From an uncultured Alistipes sp. (GTDB taxonomy: Bacteria > Bacteroidota > Bacteroidia > Bacteroidales > Rikenellaceae): a DNA stretch of 14,074 bases. Location: assembly GCA_900550925.1 (NCBI GenBank), contig URTU01000048.1, positions 1 to 14,074 on the forward strand, read 5' to 3'. The notes below the pieces were generated by a model, which saw only the letters and a list, made by a program, of their open reading frames with translations, ran no database searches and was not told the origin of the DNA. Positions 14,025 through 14,074 of the stretch are shown here, piece after piece (the stretch's first letter is position 1; each line of letters opens with the position of its first letter). The translations under genes were made by a program, and so were the position numbers.

Positions 14025-14074
14025 GCTCGGATGGTGGAACAGGTAGACACGCCGGACTTAAAATCCTGTGGCCA
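14025..14074 (+). tRNA. tRNA-Leu, anticodon UAA, 3' end outside the window
   Basis: The first 50 nt of a type II leucine tRNA: acceptor 5' arm GCTCGGA (14025-14031), D arm with GTGG and GGTAGAC, and an anticodon loop CTTAAAA (14057-14063) with TAA at 14059-14061. The start of the variable arm (TGGCCA) is visible at the end. The anticodon stem CCGGA/TCCTG carries one C-U mismatch (14053 against 14067). The T arm and acceptor 3' side are beyond the window. Confidence 0.9.

Overview
The window has two parts that differ in composition and probably in lineage. Bases 1 to about 1830 hold a 5'-truncated sugar kinase of the APH/N-acetylhexosamine 1-kinase type, an L-fucose mutarotase (fucU) and the first 40-45% of a MalY/PatB-type PLP enzyme. 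This part prefers CCC for Pro and CAC for His, and fucU has an ordinary sigma70-like extended -10 promoter. It would suit a mucin-degrading verrucomicrobium such as Akkermansia; the genus is inference. From about 1860 to the end the preference becomes CCG and CAT, and promoters have the Bacteroidota form (TTTG or cTTG, 19-20 nt, TAnnTTTG). That part looks like a fairly GC-rich gut Bacteroidota, most likely near Alistipes. The switch occurs inside one intact reading frame, at the conserved CNPHNPAGR motif. The two readings are a chimeric metagenomic contig or a recombination event; I favour the chimera.

Layout of the Bacteroidota part. Three forward, separately transcribed genes for exported proteins come first: a fusion of two carboxymuconolactone-decarboxylase domains with an antibiotic-biosynthesis-monooxygenase domain (2659-3807), a 161-residue orphan (3989-4474) and a 377-residue orphan (4660-5793). 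A 15-bp hairpin that can terminate in both directions follows, then tRNA-Gly(CCC) on the minus strand. A minus-strand cluster runs from 9680 to 6163: rho, an exported S1/P1 nuclease, and an exported serine alpha/beta-hydrolase whose start overlaps the nuclease stop by 8 nt. Divergent from rho lies a LuxC-like acyl-CoA reductase. A pRiA4b ORF-3-like protein and miaA follow, overlapping by 38 nt. The last gene is an exported choloylglycine-hydrolase-family amidase (bile-salt hydrolase/penicillin acylase type), then a terminator and a tRNA-Leu(UAA) cut by the window end.

The gene content (mucin-sugar enzymes, bile-salt-hydrolase-type amidase, periplasmic nuclease and hydrolase, Rho with a long disordered insert) points to a gut environment. 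I see no phage, transposase, CRISPR array or defence system. The most unusual items are the composition break inside the MalY-type gene, the exported CMD-CMD-ABM fusion, an inverted repeat framing a -33 box, and the Rho insert with two AT-hook-like motifs. No stretch longer than 300 bases lacks a gene.
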